In this document: positions 44,195 through 51,805 of the stretch, one piece after another
How the letters are laid out: each line of letters starts with the position of its first letter
Position numbering within the stretch: position 1 is the stretch's first letter
Assembly (NCBI GenBank): GCA_035655435.1
Contig: DASRUN010000023.1
Location: 1 to 64,000 of the forward strand
Direction: 5' to 3'
DNA from: UBA493 sp035655435
Lineage (GTDB): Archaea; Iainarchaeota; Iainarchaeia; Iainarchaeales; Iainarchaeaceae
Length of the DNA: 64,000 nt
The notes under the pieces: generated by a model
Database searches by the model: none
The model's input: only the letters and a program-made list of their open reading frames with translations
Told to the model about the DNA's origin: nothing
Program-made: the position numbers and the translations under genes

Positions 44195-44697
44195 TGTAGC
44201 CAGCTCACTTTTTCCTTAAACTCCGCGTTATTCATGTCGCCCTGCAAAAGTGCGAGTATATCATTTTGGTAGGCGCTGACCTCAATCATTTTGTTGTCGG
44301 AAAGAAAAATCAGCACAGTTGTTTTTACCTTGCGCGGTTCGAAATTCGCTGAAAGCCCGAAGGCCCTGTAAACGAGAGCCTCATTATTCAGGGTTGTGTC
44401 CTCTTTGAATCCAATGACAACTTCATTTGACTGAACATCAACAACCGCTTCTTTGAGCCCCGTCTGTCTCATCCCAATGTAAATCTTTGTGGCGCTCTCG
44501 CTTGCCATTGGATTTTCCGGTTGCCGGTTTCTTGCCGCCGGTTGATCGGGCTGAACAGTATTCTGAGCCCCTGCATACCGGTTTGCATCTCCCAGACTCT
44601 CCGAAGTTTGTTCCGGTGGTGATTGGGAGCAGCCGCTTAAAATGAGCGCAAGAACCAGTGCTATTGCAATCGCGTGCCTATCAAAAAACACAATCAT
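44191..44697 (-). CDS. Lipoprotein of unknown function
   Basis: The 168-residue protein has a signal peptide ending in the lipobox LILSGC, then a Pro/Gln/Ser-rich linker (SQSPPEQTSESLGDANRY) and an ~85-residue alpha-beta domain (ATKIYIGMRQTGLKEAVVDVQSNEVVIGF and so on). It overlaps the secreted Cys-rich protein by 4 bases, so the two are probably made together and may form a surface complex. No family is recognised. Confidence 0.72.
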   Translation of the reverse strand: MIVFFDRHAIAIALVLALILSGCSQSPPEQTSESLGDANRYAGAQNTVQPDQPAARNRQPENPMASESATKIYIGMRQTGLKEAVVDVQSNEVVIGFKEDTTLNNEALVYRAFGLSANFEPRKVKTTVLIFLSDNKMIEVSAYQNDILALLQGDMNNAEFKEKVSWLQ

Positions 44698-44770
44698 GCT
44701 TAAGTGTTTCCTGATATTAATACTTTTCTTGCCGCATTTTTCTGAAGAAAAGCTGAGGATGGAGACTCAA

Positions 44771-44830
44771 CCTTTTCTTTTCTCGGAAGAAAAGAAAAGC
44801 TTGGCTAAAAGAAAAGAGCCTTGGCTCCGC
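44771..44830. repeat. Imperfect ~60-base repeat, copy 1, with hairpin
   Basis: The unit begins CCTTTTCTTTTCTCGG, folds back with AAGAAAAGAAAAG and continues CTTGGCTAAAAGAAAAGAGCC. A related unit lies on the other side of the tRNA at 44993-45056. It is preceded by AAGCTGAGGATGG (44750-44762), identical to the 3' end of the tRNA-Cys gene as read on the plus strand. Confidence 0.55.
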
Positions 44831-44843
44831 AATATTTATTTTA

Positions 44844-44990
44844 AGCTGAGGATGGGAGTTGAACCCACCTAGATCGCTCACTGCAACAGCTTAGGATTGA
44901 GGAATATCTCGCTGCAAGCGGGATACCCGTCGCTCCCAACAGCCGAAACTGTTGCTGCAGGCGATTACATAACCGCTCTGACACCTCAGC
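44844..44990 (-). tRNA. tRNA-Cys (GCA) with a 76-base bulge-helix-bulge intron
   Basis: Exon 1 (44990-44955) runs from acceptor GCTGAGG to CTGCAG. Exon 2 (44878-44844) is AGCGATCTAGGTGGG... ending CCTCAGC plus U73. The anticodon stem is ATCGC/GCGAT with anticodon GCA; the T-arm is GTGGG-TTCAACT-CCCAT. G34-C35-A36 with U73 is the cysteine identity set. The intron (44954-44879) sits after position 37 in a canonical structure: central 4-bp helix CTGC/GCAG, 3-base bulges AGC and TGA, and inner helix AACAG/CTGTT. The D-stem has one mismatch. CCA is not encoded. Confidence 0.87.
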
Positions 44991-44992
44991 GA

Positions 44993-45056
44993 CCTTTTCT
45001 TTTTCGTGAAAAAGAAAAGCTCGACCAAAAGAAAAAGCCTAACCTTTCTGCGGAAA
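44993..45056. repeat. Imperfect ~60-base repeat, copy 2, with hairpin
   Basis: CCTTTTCTTTTTCGTG folds back onto AAAAAGAAAAG and continues CTCGACCAAAAGAAAAAGCC, then CTTTCTGCGG. It is similar in order and spacing to copy 1 at 44771-44830 and starts directly next to the 5' end of the tRNA gene. Confidence 0.55.
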
Positions 45057-45153
45057 AAGAAAAGATACCCTGAAGGTTTTGAGCTGAATTAACGTTAAAA
45101 AGCTTGCCAAACTCGGCGTTAGCGTTAATATCCTTTATATCCAATTTATTGTT

Positions 45154-45666
45154 ATGCCTCCAAATTTTTACGCCGTAGCCGTTGTTACAATGGACGGGAA
45201 AATCGCAAAGAATTCCGCTCATTTCAGCGATTGGTCCAGCAAAGAAGACAAAGATTTTTTGCATAAAAAAATGAATGATTCAGATGTAATTCTGGTCGGC
45301 AACAACACTTACAAAATTGCAAAAAAACCGCTTTCAAAAAGAAACTGCATTGTTTTCACATCCTCTGTTCCAAAAACAAAAAAAGCAAAGGAAAATCTTC
45401 TGTACTGCAATCCAAAAAAAATCGATTTCAAAAAATTGATTTTGGATTTGGGTTATAAAAAAATTTGTGTTCTCGGGGGCGCAAAAACCTATGGGTATTT
45501 TTTGGAAAAAAATCTTTTGAATGAAATTTTTCTCACAATTGAGCCCATTGTTTTCGGCTCCGGAATAAGCCTTTTTGATTTTGATGCAGGAATAAAAAAA
45601 TTCAAGTTGGTTTCAGTAAAAAAGCTGAATAAGAAAGGAGCCGTTCTTCTCCATTACAAAAAGTGA
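45154..45666 (+). CDS. RibD C-terminal/DHFR-fold reductase
   Basis: The 170-residue protein has the DHFR/RibD-C core: VVTMDGKIAKNSAHFSDWSSKED, DVILVGNNTYKIAKKPL and ICVLGGAKTYGYFLEKNLLNEIFLTIEPIVFGSG. Related archaeal enzymes reduce a riboflavin-pathway intermediate or dihydrofolate with NADPH. It is about 50 residues shorter than archaeal RibC-type reductases, so the substrate is uncertain. A TTTATAT box at 45135-45141 precedes it. HAD genes follow after 6 bases. Confidence 0.8.
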   Translation: MPPNFYAVAVVTMDGKIAKNSAHFSDWSSKEDKDFLHKKMNDSDVILVGNNTYKIAKKPLSKRNCIVFTSSVPKTKKAKENLLYCNPKKIDFKKLILDLGYKKICVLGGAKTYGYFLEKNLLNEIFLTIEPIVFGSGISLFDFDAGIKKFKLVSVKKLNKKGAVLLHYKK

Positions 45667-45672
45667 TTTTTC

Positions 45673-46317
45673 ATGATGAAAGCTGTTATCTTTGACATGG
45701 ACGGGGTTATTGTTGATACAATGAATATGCATTGGAGTGCCTCTTCGGAAATTTTTTCAAGAGAAGGTTTGAGCGTTCCGAAAAAAGAAATGAAGAAGTT
45801 TGATACTATGCGGACCAATGACGCATTTAAACTTTTTTTCCCGGCAAAAAGTGATAAGGAAATAGATCGTCTTGTTTCGGAAAAATATTCTCTTTTGGAA
45901 AAAAAGGTTTCGGGAATTAAACCTATTCCCGGTTTTTTGGAATTTTTCTTTAAGATAAAGGGCAAGTATCCAATTGCACTTGTGTCCAGCTCCAGAACTG
46001 GATTTATTGAATTTATTCTGAATGAAATTGGGGAAAGAAATTCATTCAATGCAATTTTTGGTGCGGAAAGCGTTTCAAAAGGAAAACCGGATCCTGAGGG
46101 CTATCTCAAGGCAGCAAAATCTCTTGGTTTCAAACCTGCAGAATGCCTTGTTATAGAAGATTCCATTTTCGGCATAAAATCCGCAAAAAAAGCCGGTTGC
46201 AAATGCATTGCCGTTACAAATACATACGACAGGAATTTTCTCTTGGATGCAGATTTGATAGTGGATTCGTTGAAAGAGCTTTCAATTAAAAAAGTCGAGG
46301 CGCTGTTCAATGCTTGA
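45673..46317 (+). CDS. HAD-superfamily phosphatase or phosphomutase (copy 1)
   Basis: The 214-residue protein has HAD motif I IFDMDGVIVDT, motif II VSSSRTG, and motifs III/IV GKPDPEGYLKAAKSLGF followed by CLVIEDSIFGIKSAKKAGC. It matches the beta-phosphoglucomutase/PGMB-like group that acts on sugar phosphates. It overlaps the next HAD gene by 8 bases. Confidence 0.9.
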   Translation: MMKAVIFDMDGVIVDTMNMHWSASSEIFSREGLSVPKKEMKKFDTMRTNDAFKLFFPAKSDKEIDRLVSEKYSLLEKKVSGIKPIPGFLEFFFKIKGKYPIALVSSSRTGFIEFILNEIGERNSFNAIFGAESVSKGKPDPEGYLKAAKSLGFKPAECLVIEDSIFGIKSAKKAGCKCIAVTNTYDRNFLLDADLIVDSLKELSIKKVEALFNA

Positions 46318-46963
46318 ATCTGTTGTTTTTGATTTCGACGGTGTTCTGGTAAATTCTCCGGAATTTTATATTAAATACACAAAAAAATATTTGGCAAATC
46401 TCGGAATTCCTCTCACAAAAAAAGATGTTTCCGCAATTGTAGGCCATCCGTATTCTTACAAGCTTGATTATCTCAACAAAACCTATTCTTTGAAAATCAC
46501 AAAAAACGATTTTTTGAATGCTGTTGAACAGGAGATGAAACTGGATATGGATAAAAAAATGAAAAACCCTCCAAATCTCCACAACCTGCTTTCCGAGCTG
46601 AAGGAAAATAAAGTTCAATTGAATGTGGCTTCAAGCAACATTGAAAAGAATGTGGTTTTTTATTTGAAAAAATTCGATGTTGACCATTATTTTTCGAATA
46701 TTGTGACTCTTGATTCAGGTTTTAAGCCAAAACCGGCTCCGGATGTTTATCTTGAAACTCTTAGAAGATCGAATAAAAAAGCAATTAATTGTGTTGCTGT
46801 TGAGGACACGGAAATAGGGGTTATTTCAGCCAGAAAAGCTGGTTTGAGGGTTATAGCGGTTCCGAATAAATTGACTTCGTCCCAAAATTTTTCTGACGCC
46901 GATTTGGTGCTCAAAGATTTTCGTAATTTGAATTTAAGTGTTTTCAAGAGCGTGGTTTTGTGA
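46310..46963 (+). CDS. HAD-superfamily phosphatase (copy 2)
   Basis: The 217-residue protein carries VVFDFDGVLVNSPEF, ASSNIEKN, KPKPAPDVYLETLRRS and CVAVEDTEIGVISARKAGL. It belongs to the same HAD subgroup as the preceding gene; the sequences are clearly related but divergent, consistent with an old tandem duplication. It overlaps the Mre11-like gene by 4 bases. Confidence 0.88.
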   Translation: MLESVVFDFDGVLVNSPEFYIKYTKKYLANLGIPLTKKDVSAIVGHPYSYKLDYLNKTYSLKITKNDFLNAVEQEMKLDMDKKMKNPPNLHNLLSELKENKVQLNVASSNIEKNVVFYLKKFDVDHYFSNIVTLDSGFKPKPAPDVYLETLRRSNKKAINCVAVEDTEIGVISARKAGLRVIAVPNKLTSSQNFSDADLVLKDFRNLNLSVFKSVVL

Positions 46964-48183
46964 AGGTTGGTATTTTTTCCGACACCCATTTGGGTTTTGA
47001 TAAGAAAGGGGAAAGAAATAGCGAATCTTTTGATAATCTTTCCCAGGCGATTCAGCTCTGTCTTGATGCACAAGTTGATGTTATTCTTCTCCCCGGAGAT
47101 GTTTTTGATGAACCCGTTCCAAGCCATTCTTCCCTGTTCAATGCAATCAAATGTTTTTCCCTTGCAAAGAAAGGCTCTTCAAGCGTAAATCTTGTTCTTG
47201 AAAAAAACAATGAATCAAAAGCTTTGGAGTATTTCGGAATTCCGATTCTAACAATACATGGGAACCATGAGTATCGCGGGAAAGAATTCAGAACTGCGTT
47301 GGATGTTTTGGATCTCGCGGGTTCGCTTGTTTATTTTCACGCGGGAAAAATTGTTGTTGAAAAGGAAAATGAAAAAGTTTGTGTTTTTGGTTTGGGTGCG
47401 GTTCCGGAAAAGCGTGCTCTTGAGGTTTTGCAGCATTGGAATCCTGTCGCAGAAAAAAATGCGTGCAATATTATAATCACGCACCAGGGTTTCAAGGATT
47501 TTATGGCAATTGATGATGAAATGATTGCGTCTCTTTCGCTTGAGGATCTTCCGAAAGGGTTTAATCTTATTGTAAATGGCCACCTTCACTGGAGCAATAA
47601 ACAGCAGCTCGGAGAAACAATTTTTCTTCTCGCAGGTTCTACGATTTCCACTTCGATAAAAAAATTGGAATCCGAAAAACAAAAAGGAGTTCATTTTTAT
47701 GATACAAAAACAAGTGTTCTTTCATTCAAACCATTTCCAATGCAGAGGAAAATGTTTTACCATAAAATAGTTTTTGATCATGCTGATGCGGAGCAGGTTC
47801 TTGCAAAATGTAATGAATTATTGAATTCTGATTTGAAGGAAAAGCATGAGCTAAAACCATTAATCAGGTTGAATCTTAAAGGCACATTGAAAACCGGTCT
47901 TTCCTCTTCCGATGTGGATTTGAATGCTTTTTGTGAAAAAGCTTCCGAGAAAGCAATTCTTTCGCTTTCAAAGAATTTTTTGAATGTTTCTTTCAAAAAA
48001 AGGATTTCTGATCTTCGCGAGGCGCAAAAATCAAGGCTTTCAGTTGCTTCAATGGGTTTTGAATTATTGGAAAAAAACCTCAAAGAAACAGATTTTGGGG
48101 ATGGAATTTCCGCAAAAACTCTTTTCGATCTCCTTTCCGAGGATGAACTTGATAAAGCATTGGATGTTGTTACAAAGGGCTAA
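46960..48183 (+). CDS. mre11: Mre11-like DNA repair nuclease (metallophosphoesterase)
   Basis: The 407-residue protein has phosphoesterase motifs GIFSDTHLGFDKKGERN, LLPGDVFDEP, TIHGNHEYRG, ITHQGF and NGHLHWS, in Mre11 order. Residues ~290-400 would cap the active site and bind Rad50. The start is GTG at 46960, coupled to the HAD stop. Archaeal mre11 is usually next to rad50, herA and nurA, which are not present here, so a lone Mre11/SbcD-like role is possible. It converges with the acdA gene with a 4-base overlap. Confidence 0.85.
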   Translation: MKVGIFSDTHLGFDKKGERNSESFDNLSQAIQLCLDAQVDVILLPGDVFDEPVPSHSSLFNAIKCFSLAKKGSSSVNLVLEKNNESKALEYFGIPILTIHGNHEYRGKEFRTALDVLDLAGSLVYFHAGKIVVEKENEKVCVFGLGAVPEKRALEVLQHWNPVAEKNACNIIITHQGFKDFMAIDDEMIASLSLEDLPKGFNLIVNGHLHWSNKQQLGETIFLLAGSTISTSIKKLESEKQKGVHFYDTKTSVLSFKPFPMQRKMFYHKIVFDHADAEQVLAKCNELLNSDLKEKHELKPLIRLNLKGTLKTGLSSSDVDLNAFCEKASEKAILSLSKNFLNVSFKKRISDLREAQKSRLSVASMGFELLEKNLKETDFGDGISAKTLFDLLSEDELDKALDVVTKG

Positions 48184-49559
48184 TTTTTTTTGAGAAACTT
48201 TGAGTATTGTGCTAATTCTTTCAATGCTTGCGCTGCGAGTGTTGGATAGGGGATTGTTGTAAAACCCGCATTTTCTACTTTGCGAAGGTATTTTTTTGTG
48301 AACCCGCTTCCTATTGAGCATACAACCGCTGGCTTTGAAACCTTTAATTTTGCTCTGTTCAGTTCTTTTATGTGTTCAAGCCTGATTGTGGGCAGATTGA
48401 AAAGTATTAGTATTATGAGTATGTCCACATTCGGGTCTTTTGTAACGCTTGTAATTGCCTTTTTGTAATCGCTTATTGTAGCATCTCCTAAAAGGTCAAG
48501 CGGGTTTCCAATGTTTGCATTCGGAATTTCCTTTTTGAGTTGTTTGATTGTTTTTTTTGATAATTTTGCAAGTTCCAATTTGTTCTGTATTATTTGATCT
48601 GCTGTTACAATTCCAAATCCTCCTCCATTTGTAATTATTTGCACCCTATTTCCTTTTGGAAGCGGTTCTTTTTCAAGTATTCTAGCTATGTTAAACAAAT
48701 CCAACAAATCGTTTGCCTCTATTATGCCGGCTTGTTTGAATACCGCTTCATAAACTTTTGATGAGCCGGCAAGAGATCCTGTATGTGATGCTGCTGCTTT
48801 TGTTGTTTCCTCGTGTTTTCCACCTTTGAGTATTATGATTGGTTTTTTTTTGGAAACCTTTTTTGCTGTTTTAAAAAATTTTTTCCCGTCGCGCGCGCCT
48901 TCTAAGTACGCTGTTATTACTTTTGTTCCCTTGTCCTCTCCAAAGTATTCTAGAAGATCGGCCTCATCCACATCCATTGCATTTCCATAAGATGCGAATT
49001 TGTTGATTCCAAATTCCTGTGTTGCAACCCAGTCAAGTATCATTGCCCCCAATGCCCCTGATTGGGAGATGAATGAGAGATTCCCTTTTTTGGGTTGTTT
49101 CATCCTACTTTTTTCGAAAAAAGTAGTATCCACATTGTTCATGTTATTTGTGATTCCAACGCAGTTAGGTCCTATTACTCGTGTTTGCGGATTTTTCCTT
49201 ATTAGTTCCGCTATTTCTTTTGTAAGTTTTTTTTCCCCTGTTTCGGAAAAGCCTGCGCTTATGATTATGACCGCTTTCATTCCTGCTTTCATGCATTCTT
49301 CAAGCGTTTTTGGAACTAAAACAGAGGGAAGCACTATTACTCCTAATTCTGTTTTTTGAGGAATGCTTTGAATGCTTGGATAGCTTTTTTTTCCTTGTAC
49401 GATTTTGTGTTTTGGGTTTATTGCGAATAATTTTTTTATTTTCGCTTTTTTGAGGTTTTCAAAAATGGTGTAGCCTACTTTTCCTTTTTTGTTTGACACG
49501 CCTATTACGGCTACTGTTTTTGGCGAAAAAAACGGTTCAAGTGTTTTTGGTGTTTGCAT
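48180..49559 (-). CDS. acdA: Acyl-CoA synthetase (ADP-forming), alpha subunit
   Basis: The 459-residue protein opens PFFSPKTVAVIGVSNKKGKVGYTIFENL (CoA-binding domain) and contains RVIGPNCVGITNN, FISQSGALGAMILDW and AASHTGSLAGSS. The last motif holds the active histidine that is phosphorylated. Archaea use this enzyme for ATP synthesis from acetyl-CoA in fermentation. The beta subunit is not in the window and no fusion is seen, so it must be encoded elsewhere. Length fits the alpha subunit. Confidence 0.92.
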   Translation of the reverse strand: MQTPKTLEPFFSPKTVAVIGVSNKKGKVGYTIFENLKKAKIKKLFAINPKHKIVQGKKSYPSIQSIPQKTELGVIVLPSVLVPKTLEECMKAGMKAVIIISAGFSETGEKKLTKEIAELIRKNPQTRVIGPNCVGITNNMNNVDTTFFEKSRMKQPKKGNLSFISQSGALGAMILDWVATQEFGINKFASYGNAMDVDEADLLEYFGEDKGTKVITAYLEGARDGKKFFKTAKKVSKKKPIIILKGGKHEETTKAAASHTGSLAGSSKVYEAVFKQAGIIEANDLLDLFNIARILEKEPLPKGNRVQIITNGGGFGIVTADQIIQNKLELAKLSKKTIKQLKKEIPNANIGNPLDLLGDATISDYKKAITSVTKDPNVDILIILILFNLPTIRLEHIKELNRAKLKVSKPAVVCSIGSGFTKKYLRKVENAGFTTIPYPTLAAQALKELAQYSKFLKKN

Positions 49560-49595
49560 TGCTATGAATTCCTTTTTAGTTGTTAATTAAATTAT

Positions 49596-50462
49596 CTACA
49601 GATTTGGAACGCACACCCTTCCAACACAATGCGAGACGCTGGGGCAGAGCTTTTCCTTGTAAAGCGGATCAACGCCAAGACAGCATCTTGTTGGACATTC
49701 CGGCTTTTCGCAGGTTCCATTATTGCATATTCCGTTATTAGGGCAGATTTTGTCCTCAAATCCTTGTTTTCCAACGCAGCATTCATTATTGCATGCTCTC
49801 AATCTACATTCATTGTTCACGCATTCCATGTTGTTTTCGCATAATTTGTCCGTGTAATTTGCATTTTTTTCACAGCATCCGTATGGGCATTGCGGGAGAA
49901 CGCATTCGTATCTTTCGCACACCAATCCTTGGGGACATTCTTTTCTTATGAAATCCTCAAGAACACAGCATTGTGATGTGCATTCCCGTAGTTCGCATTT
50001 ATTGTTCCTGCATGTCTGGTTTCCGGGGCAAAGTTTTTTTTGGTTGTTTATTCCGTTGCAGCATTCGAATTCTTCCGGGCAAACAGGTTTTCCTTCTCCA
50101 GTTGCATAAAGGCTTTGCAAATATTCATCGCTATAATTTCCGTTTCCTCCAAGATTATTTTGTGTTGTTTGCTGGAAAATTTGCTGAAAATTAAGTGCCA
50201 AGTATATTACTCCAGTAATGAAAAGCAATCCAACTATTATTCCTAAATACAATGCGAGTTTTTTTGGGCCTCGAATTTCTTTTTTATAGGTTAATTGTGT
50301 TCCGCGGAAATTCTCTTTGTTTTTTGCCGGTATCAATTCGCTTAGTTCTTTTCTCTTGAGGAACGGTCTCCTGATTCCTTCCTTTGTCTCAAAAACAGAG
50401 TTAAGGTCCTCTTCGCTGATAAGCGGTGCTTCTGTTGAATTTTGTTCGCGTCTGTTGTGCAT
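49596..50462 (-). CDS. Membrane-anchored Cys-rich repeat protein
   Basis: The 288-residue protein has a ~70-residue cytoplasmic N-terminus, one transmembrane helix at ~72-92 (LALYLGIIVGLLFITGVIYLA) and a C-terminal ectodomain. The ectodomain repeats a unit of about 32 residues five times: CxxxCC, then CPx(n)C, then CxxxxC (for example CTSQCCVLEDFIRKECPQG and CNNECCVGKQGFEDKICPN). About 30 cysteines suggest a rod of disulfide-bonded modules. The pattern resembles small EGF/knottin-like repeats, but no exact family is recognised. Confidence 0.8.
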   Translation of the reverse strand: MHNRREQNSTEAPLISEEDLNSVFETKEGIRRPFLKRKELSELIPAKNKENFRGTQLTYKKEIRGPKKLALYLGIIVGLLFITGVIYLALNFQQIFQQTTQNNLGGNGNYSDEYLQSLYATGEGKPVCPEEFECCNGINNQKKLCPGNQTCRNNKCELRECTSQCCVLEDFIRKECPQGLVCERYECVLPQCPYGCCEKNANYTDKLCENNMECVNNECRLRACNNECCVGKQGFEDKICPNNGICNNGTCEKPECPTRCCLGVDPLYKEKLCPSVSHCVGRVCVPNL

Positions 50463-50486
50463 GAAAATTAATTGTTTTTATTTGTA

Positions 50487-50873
50487 TTAAATCTTTTGGA
50501 ATTTTATTGCCCAGCTTCCTCTTTCTTCAGGTGTTGGCTCTCTTATATATCTTCCTCGTTTTGTGACCACTTTGAGCTCTTTCTTAAAACTCTTCTTGTC
50601 CTCGACAGGACATAATATGTTGCCATTTTCCATTTCAATACTCCTTCTTGTTCTGTAATAATAGTTGGAGTCCGAAACAGATGCTCTAACCTGGTGGCGT
50701 CCCTTTTTTATCATTACTCTTACACTTCCATGATTATCCTTTGCAATCGACAGAACTTTTCCACCCACTTCCAGAACTGTTCTGTTAACTTCCCGGATTT
50801 CACGCCAAAGCGGAAGAGGTTCAACTCCGTGGTGGGTGCCAACAGCTCTGATTTTGTGCATTCTGCTTGTCAT
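50487..50873 (-). CDS. Small basic protein of unknown function
   Basis: The 128-residue protein is basic and beta-rich with motifs VGTHHGVEPLPLWREI and KRGRYIREPTPEERGSW. It was considered as a ribosomal protein but lacks the S8e signatures. It lies between the Cys-rich protein and the coiled-coil gene at 50982. No family is recognised. Confidence 0.6.
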   Translation of the reverse strand: MTSRMHKIRAVGTHHGVEPLPLWREIREVNRTVLEVGGKVLSIAKDNHGSVRVMIKKGRHQVRASVSDSNYYYRTRRSIEMENGNILCPVEDKKSFKKELKVVTKRGRYIREPTPEERGSWAIKFQKI

Positions 50874-50981
50874 TTAATTAGAATATGTTATTTTTGAATT
50901 TAAAGTTATGCGGGAATTTAGTGCATAAATCATTTATGGATTAGAATATTGAAAATTTAATTATCTTCCAGGCCTTTTGAA

Positions 50982-51734
50982 TCATTTTTTTCTTGGAGCT
51001 GGGCGTTTCATTACTTTTACCTTATTTGGTTTTTGTGGTTGCAATTGTTCCAACGATTTCCTTGCGAGAGCTTCAGCATACCTTCTTTGCACCGAGCCGG
51101 ATCTCCCGCCTGCGTGGCCGGTTTTTAGTTTTCGGATTGCAAGGGCAATATCAAATTTCTTTACATCCCTTACCGCATGGTTTCTGAAAATAAAAACAAA
51201 TTTGTGGTGGAACGCATCCATCTCAGCTTTTACGCGGTTTGCCTTTGCAAGTAATTCGCCTTTCTTTTTCCTGTTTTGTTCCGTTGAAGCGAGCCTTTGT
51301 AACTCTGAATATTCTTCTCTTGCTTTTCTTAGCTGTCCTTTGAGCTTTACACCGCCGGGAATTGTCTCCATAAGCTCTTCCTTTTCATGAAAATTTTTGC
51401 TTAACCACAGTTCCTCTATTTTTTTGTAGGTTTTCGGGTCTGTATGCGCGAGAGATCGGAGGGCAGCGTCGATATAAACAAAAAGCTCGTGGCGTTTAAG
51501 AAATTCTTTTTGTGCTTCATTTGTAATGATATCCAATTCCGCAGCCGCCTCAAGTATCGCTGCAGGGCTGTTGAGTGTTCCGCTTATGCTACTGTTTTTT
51601 GATTTTGCAATTTCGCTAATAAGATCTGCATAGCCAAGCCGATCAATTTCCATCATTGAAAGATTATTGCCCATTGCAATTGAATCAATGCATTTGGCAA
51701 GCATGGCGTAAATTTGTTGTTGTGTTATAGACAT
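50982..51734 (-). CDS. Helical protein of unknown function
   Basis: The 250-residue protein is almost entirely helical, with coiled-coil propensity around residues 125-175 (QLRKAREEYSELQRLA and NRVKAEMDAFHHKF) and a strongly basic tail (KVKVMKRPAPRKK). No signal or membrane segment is seen. It lies 72 bases downstream of top6A on the same strand. No family is recognised. Confidence 0.65.
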   Translation of the reverse strand: MSITQQQIYAMLAKCIDSIAMGNNLSMMEIDRLGYADLISEIAKSKNSSISGTLNSPAAILEAAAELDIITNEAQKEFLKRHELFVYIDAALRSLAHTDPKTYKKIEELWLSKNFHEKEELMETIPGGVKLKGQLRKAREEYSELQRLASTEQNRKKKGELLAKANRVKAEMDAFHHKFVFIFRNHAVRDVKKFDIALAIRKLKTGHAGGRSGSVQRRYAEALARKSLEQLQPQKPNKVKVMKRPAPRKK

Positions 51735-51805
51735 TTCATCACAATAGCCATTTTTTCCTAAATTGTAATTCTTTCTTTGTCAGCATGGCCTTGCCCCTGT
51801 TGTTT

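Noticed and set aside
44844..44990. tRNA-Leu or tRNA-Ser with a long variable arm
   Set aside because: Reading the insert as a variable arm leaves no anticodon stem; treating it as an intron gives ATCGC/GCGAT, anticodon GCA and U73 with a perfect splice motif.
44642..45264. Small reading frames across the tRNA-Cys region on both strands
   Set aside because: They overlap the tRNA and hairpin repeats, have no start signals, and their composition reflects the A/T hairpins.
50487..50873. Ribosomal protein S8e
   Set aside because: Basic and small, but the GRxxTGGR-type start and NPANRHYVRRN motif of S8e are absent, so it is left as unknown.
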